Source of the DNA: Bradyrhizobium sp. CB2312 | Lineage (GTDB): Bacteria; Pseudomonadota; Alphaproteobacteria; Rhizobiales; Xanthobacteraceae | Length of the DNA: 64,000 nucleotides | Assembly: GCF_029714425.1 (NCBI RefSeq) | Contig: NZ_CP121668.1 | Span: 5,911,501-5,975,500 of the forward strand | Direction: 5' to 3' | In this document: positions 63,259 through 64,000 of the stretch, piece after piece | Numbering within the stretch: position 1 is the stretch's first letter | Layout of the letters: every line of letters begins with the position of its first letter | Made by a program: the position numbers and the translations under genes | The notes under the pieces: model-generated | The model's database searches: none | What the model saw: only the letters and a program-made list of their open reading frames with translations | What the model was told of the DNA's origin: nothing

Positions 63259-64000
63259 ATGTCTGTTTCCACCAACACCGACCCGCAAGCACAAGCCAAG
63301 CGCGTCGTGTTCGACGATCCGCACGGCGCGGCCGGCAACATGCAGGAGGCCGAAGTCACCCGCGTCCGCACATTGCGCGGCGCCTGGCGCTGGACGCTGA
63401 TCGTCGCGACCGCGGCGACCATCCTGCTCTGCATCAACCAGCAATTCTCGCTGCGCTTCTTCATCGGCTATACCCAGCTCAACACGGAGTATTTCTATCT
63501 CCTGATTGCGCTGATGTTGCCGTTCACGTTCCTGATCTTCCCGGGCACCAAACGGGCGCCGCTCGACCGCATTCCCTGGTATGACCTCGTCTTCTTCGTC
63601 GTGACCATCGCCGCCGCGCTGCTGTTGATGTCGAACGTGCGCAAGGCGGCTGAGGCCGGCTGGGAATTCGGCGGCGCGCCGAACACCGTGATCGCGGCAG
63701 GCCTCGTGATGTGGGTCATGCTGATGGAGGCGCTGCGCCGCACCGGCGGCTGGAGCCTGCTGCTGAGCGTACTGCCCTTCACCGTCTACCCGCTGTTCGC
63801 GGAGGCCGGTTGGCTCGGGCCGTTCCGCGGCACACAGTCGACGCTGGAGCAGGCCACCGCCTATCACGTGCTCTCGGGCGAGAGCCTGCTCGGCATTCCG
63901 ATCCAGGCGTTCGCCGACACCGTGATCGGCTTCCTCGTGTTCGGCACCGCGTTGATGATGACCGGGGCCGGCAAGTTCTTCATCAACCTCGCCTTCGCGC
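63259..64000 (+). CDS. TRAP transporter fused permease, N-terminal part
   Basis: An inner-membrane TRAP permease of the fused 4TM/12TM type that partners TAXI receptors. The frame is open from ATG 63259 to the window edge (247 codons). The start MSVSTNTDPQAQAKRVVFDD is a soluble leader of about 45 residues. Then come hydrophobic helices with GAWRWTLIVATAATILLC, FFIGYTQLNTEYFYLLIALM and a conserved TVIAAGLVMWVMLMEALRR. The segment FADTVIGFLVFGTALMMTG at the end is the start of the DctM-like large part. It follows the TAXI gene by 237 bases that hold an inverted repeat. Confidence 0.88.
   Translation, partial: MSVSTNTDPQAQAKRVVFDDPHGAAGNMQEAEVTRVRTLRGAWRWTLIVATAATILLCINQQFSLRFFIGYTQLNTEYFYLLIALMLPFTFLIFPGTKRAPLDRIPWYDLVFFVVTIAAALLLMSNVRKAAEAGWEFGGAPNTVIAAGLVMWVMLMEALRRTGGWSLLLSVLPFTVYPLFAEAGWLGPFRGTQSTLEQATAYHVLSGESLLGIPIQAFADTVIGFLVFGTALMMTGAGKFFINLAFA

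Overview
The window is a GC-rich stretch of an alphaproteobacterial chromosome, most probably Bradyrhizobium or a close relative. This rests on protein style, on alphaproteobacterial gene sets, on many short intergenic palindromes of the kind common in that genus, and on small proteins (91 and 58 aa) that look familiar from it. No rRNA, tRNA, CRISPR array, insertion sequence or prophage was recognised.

Layout. 1-7.7 kb: start of guaB (minus), a DHA2-type MFS exporter, then an overlapping gene pair: a membrane protein with a periplasmic double-Cache-like domain and no output domain, followed by a bacterial pentameric ligand-gated ion channel. Facing them is a hybrid histidine kinase/OmpR-type regulator pair. 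7.9-21.3 kb is a surface and secretion island: two autotransporter-barrel proteins (one IPT/TIG, one with ten 93-residue Ig-like repeats), each followed by a similar ~62-aa single-span membrane protein; a secreted clan-A glycoside hydrolase; a Tat-signal gene remnant; a methyltransferase; and an 859-aa repeat protein that looks like a type I secretion substrate. AT-rich TATCATA motifs in front of these last genes suggest common control.

21.3-33 kb is mostly housekeeping and metabolism: rlmE, a Ppx/GppA phosphatase, a lone molybdenum hydroxylase large subunit, a secreted DUF5107 protein with a MaoC-like hydratase, a DUF188 protein, an ABC-F ATPase, a D-threonine aldolase-like enzyme and a HI0933-type flavoprotein. 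33-42.3 kb holds a valine/fatty-acid catabolic run on the minus strand (mmsA, acyl-CoA dehydrogenase, 3-hydroxyisobutyryl-CoA hydrolase, mmsB, acyl-CoA synthetase, MaoC, SDR) with a divergent LysR gene and a clear inverted repeat between them. 42.4-47.5 kb: TetR regulator, PaaI-like thioesterase, enoyl-CoA hydratase, thiolase and an MFS carrier. 47.5-57 kb: OprB-type porin, CorA/ZntB transporter, acetoacetate decarboxylase divergent from a patatin, several small proteins and a GlcD-type flavoprotein. 57-64 kb: a GMC oxidoreductase, a carboxyltransferase and an IclR regulator on the minus strand, divergent from a 73-aa biotin carrier and a TAXI-TRAP uptake system that runs off the window.

The most interesting item is the Cache protein/ligand-gated channel pair (2371-4472). 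Next come the paralogous autotransporter plus mini-membrane-protein modules with a shared upstream inverted repeat, and the TATCATA sites linking the exported-protein genes.
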